Source: JANNXY01 sp039795755 (GTDB lineage Bacteria; Patescibacteriota; Minisyncoccia; Phycocordibacterales; CAIZIN01). From it: a stretch of DNA of 14,242 nt. A program made the position numbers and the translations under genes. Under the pieces are notes generated by a model that worked only from the letters and a program-made list of their open reading frames with translations, was not told the origin of the DNA and searched no databases. The stretch is taken from contig JBDKLF010000019.1 of NCBI GenBank assembly GCA_039795755.1, positions 1 through 14,242 on the forward strand, in the 5' to 3' direction. The first letter of the stretch is position 1. Each line of letters starts with the position of its first letter. Positions 13,417-14,242 of this stretch are shown here, one piece after another.

Positions 13417-13533
13417 TTATCCCTGGCGCTGCTTATCACGTGGATCTTTTTTACAGATCACATAAACATAGCCCTTTCTTCGGACTACTTTGCAGTGAGC
13501 GCAACGCTTTTTAACGGATGATTTAACTTTCAT
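13417..13533 (-). CDS. rpmJ: 50S ribosomal protein L36 (bL36)
   Basis: A 38-aa gene I read directly from the minus strand: it begins MKVKSSVKKRCAHCKVVRRK and ends DKQRQG. This is the length and core of bL36, which normally binds zinc with Cys11, Cys14, Cys27 and His33. All three Cys are present, but the fourth ligand is Asp33 (codon GAT at 13435-13437) where E. coli has His in EPKHKQRQG. Asp may still bind zinc, or His13 may help; this is inference. It lies between infA and rpsM, as usual, and has a promoter at 13545-13573. Confidence 0.97.
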   Translation of the reverse strand: MKVKSSVKKRCAHCKVVRRKGYVYVICKKDPRDKQRQG

Positions 13534-13544
13534 AAAGTTTGAAT

Positions 13545-13573
13545 AGTCTAGCACAGGGCTTGAAATCTATCAA
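13545..13573 (-). promoter_or_regulatory. Promoter of rpmJ and the downstream ribosomal genes
   Basis: -35 TTGATA (13568-13573), a 17-bp spacer and an extended -10 TGC-TAGACT (-10 at 13545-13550). The -10 ends 11 nt before the ATG at 13533, so the leader would be about 4 nt. An 8-bp hairpin (13556-13563 with 13570-13577) overlaps the -35. Confidence 0.5.
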
Positions 13574-13577
13574 GTCC
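13556..13577 (-). other. Hairpin between infA and rpmJ
   Basis: GGGCTTGA (13556-13563) pairs with TCAAGTCC (13570-13577), 8 bp with one G-U, loop of 6. No T-tract follows on the minus strand, so it is not a clean terminator. It lies 17 nt after the infA stop and overlaps the rpmJ promoter. It may protect the 3' end of infA mRNA. Confidence 0.4.
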
Positions 13578-13594
13578 CCATACTTGTACAATGT

Positions 13595-13837
13595 TTATAA
13601 TCTTTTAATTATTCTTCCACGTCCCCCATAAGGGTCAACTTGCACCTGAACCTTATCACCCAAAAGTACTTTGATTTTGTTGATACGCATCTTACCTGCA
13701 AGGTATGAAAGTTGGAGAACCCCATTTTCTAATTCGACTCGGAAAAGAGTGTTCGGAAGGGCTTCTACCACTCGTCCAACCATTACTCCTTCTTTCAATG
13801 GCTTCGCTGTATCTTCAGATGTATTGTTGTGTTGCAT
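13595..13837 (-). CDS. infA: Translation initiation factor IF-1
   Basis: An 80-aa OB-fold protein that occupies the 30S A site during initiation. It has EGVMVGRVVEALPNTLFRVE (16-35), the LAGKMRINKIKVLLGDKV core (46-63) and the DPYGGRGRIIKR end (68-79), the counterpart of the family's SPYDLTRGRI motif. The frame is open to a GTG at 13861, but I chose ATG 13837 because a promoter with TTGACG and TATATT lies at 13853-13881; the GTG start would lie inside it. The first 15 residues are an extra, polar extension compared with the 72-aa E. coli factor. Confidence 0.97.
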   Translation of the reverse strand: MQHNNTSEDTAKPLKEGVMVGRVVEALPNTLFRVELENGVLQLSYLAGKMRINKIKVLLGDKVQVQVDPYGGRGRIIKRL

Positions 13838-13852
13838 GTAGTAAGTACGTAA

Positions 13853-13881
13853 AATATACACTAATCAGAACTACTCGTCAA
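13853..13881 (-). promoter_or_regulatory. Promoter of infA and the ribosomal cluster
   Basis: -35 TTGACG (13876-13881), a 17-bp spacer and -10 TATATT (13853-13858) on the minus strand. The -35 overlaps the last codons of the right-edge gene. The -10 ends 15 nt before ATG 13837, giving a leader of about 8 nt and no Shine-Dalgarno. Confidence 0.6.
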
Positions 13882-14242
13882 TTTGCTCAATAATATGAAT
13901 ACGTTCTGGATTATCAGGAAGTGACATCATCCATGGTGGACGAACATAAATCTTCGATTCAACAATCTCAGGATGAGTGTTCATTACGGTACCAATCAAA
14001 CTTTTCTTGATTCCTGCAAGCTCCTTTGTAAGTACGTCCTTCTCAATAACCGCGAACAGTGTCGCATCACCAGAAAGCACACCTTGTAGCGATTTCTTGT
14101 CAGCAGATTCAATAAGTTTGCCTACTGAGAGTTTGCTATAGTCATGTGCAAGTACCTTGTCTGCAACAACACCTTGAATAGATCTATGTAATGCCTCGTT
14201 AAGACCTTCTTTATTGAATACAAATGCCCGTACTTGTGCCTC
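13871..14242 (-). CDS. Unrecognised protein, C-terminal fragment (partial, runs off the right edge)
   Basis: The frame is open from the right edge through 123 codons to TAG at 13871-13873, so only the C-terminus is visible and no start is claimed. It contains DYSKLSVGKLIESADKKSL, then a hydrophilic helical part and a distinctive end with IYVRPPWMMSLPDNPERIHI followed by EQIDE. There are no membrane segments in this part. The PPWMMSLP tail resembles, from memory only, C-terminal ends of some long CPR proteins related to phage baseplate J/gp47; I do not assign this. Its place just upstream of infA, where adk or map often sit, is unusual. An internal GTG at 14080 would give only 69 aa and is not needed. 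Confidence 0.75.
   Translation of the reverse strand, partial: EAQVRAFVFNKEGLNEALHRSIQGVVADKVLAHDYSKLSVGKLIESADKKSLQGVLSGDATLFAVIEKDVLTKELAGIKKSLIGTVMNTHPEIVESKIYVRPPWMMSLPDNPERIHIIEQIDE

Noticed and set aside
13838..13861. GTG 13861 as start of infA
   Set aside because: It lies upstream of the -10 box, so the transcript from that promoter would not contain it, and the added residues do not resemble IF-1.
265..13881. TGA recoded to Gly, as in Gracilibacteria
   Set aside because: All genes are complete without any in-frame TGA, so recoding is not needed; only avoidance is seen.
1..14242. CRISPR arrays, tRNA genes, insertion sequences and prophage
   Set aside because: No regularly spaced repeats, cloverleaf-like segments, terminal inverted repeats, transposase or phage structural genes were recognised on reading both strands.

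Overview
This window looks like a piece of a small, AT-rich bacterial genome of the Candidate Phyla Radiation (Patescibacteria), most likely a Parcubacteria-type lineage. This is inferred from several things seen together: the compact tail of the ribosomal S10/spc/alpha supercluster, shortened ribosomal proteins (L13 of 117 aa), several small unrecognised proteins with 1-10 nt gene spacing, almost no Shine-Dalgarno sequences, and no CIRCE element by the heat-shock genes. The standard code reads every gene without an in-frame TGA, and no gene in the window uses TGA as stop (16 TAA, 5 TAG).

Layout, left to right. (1) 1-145: start of a secreted protein that runs off the left edge. (2) 265-4100, minus strand: a probable four-gene operon, transcribed as EamA-family transporter, a 272-aa soluble protein of unknown function, a 134-aa membrane-anchored Cys-rich protein, and a membrane sensor histidine kinase. 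(3) 4157-4693, minus: a 178-aa membrane protein with its own promoter, the only strong Shine-Dalgarno site I see in the window, and a terminator hairpin that contains its stop codon. (4) 4782-9239, minus: the heat-shock cluster grpE, a 99-aa unknown gene, dnaK, dnaJ and a 149-aa membrane protein. (5) 9324-9653, plus: the only plus-strand gene, a small anchored protein, divergent from grpE and convergent with rpsI. (6) 9761-13837, minus: infA-rpmJ-rpsM-rpsK-rpsD-rpoA-rplQ-rplM-rpsI, closed by a textbook terminator at 9726-9751. (7) 13871-14242: the C-terminal part of an unrecognised protein that runs off the right edge.

Together, regions 4 and 6 make the Hsp70 chaperone machine (DnaK, its co-chaperone DnaJ and its exchange factor GrpE) and the translation/transcription core (IF-1, six 30S/50S proteins around RNA polymerase alpha, then L13 and S9). 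Region 2 is the accessory part: a signalling kinase without an adjacent response regulator, co-transcribed with a Cys-rich surface protein and a transporter.

I found no clearly new molecular system. The best leads are the Cys-rich/kinase operon, the 99-aa gene inserted between grpE and dnaK, many promoters only 6-15 nt ahead of the start codon (predicting leaderless or near-leaderless mRNAs), exclusive use of CGA for Arg in rpsI (14 of 14), L36 with Asp in place of its fourth zinc ligand, and DnaJ lacking a conserved C-terminal loop. No tRNA, rRNA, CRISPR, insertion sequence or prophage gene was seen. All intergenic stretches are under 300 bases.
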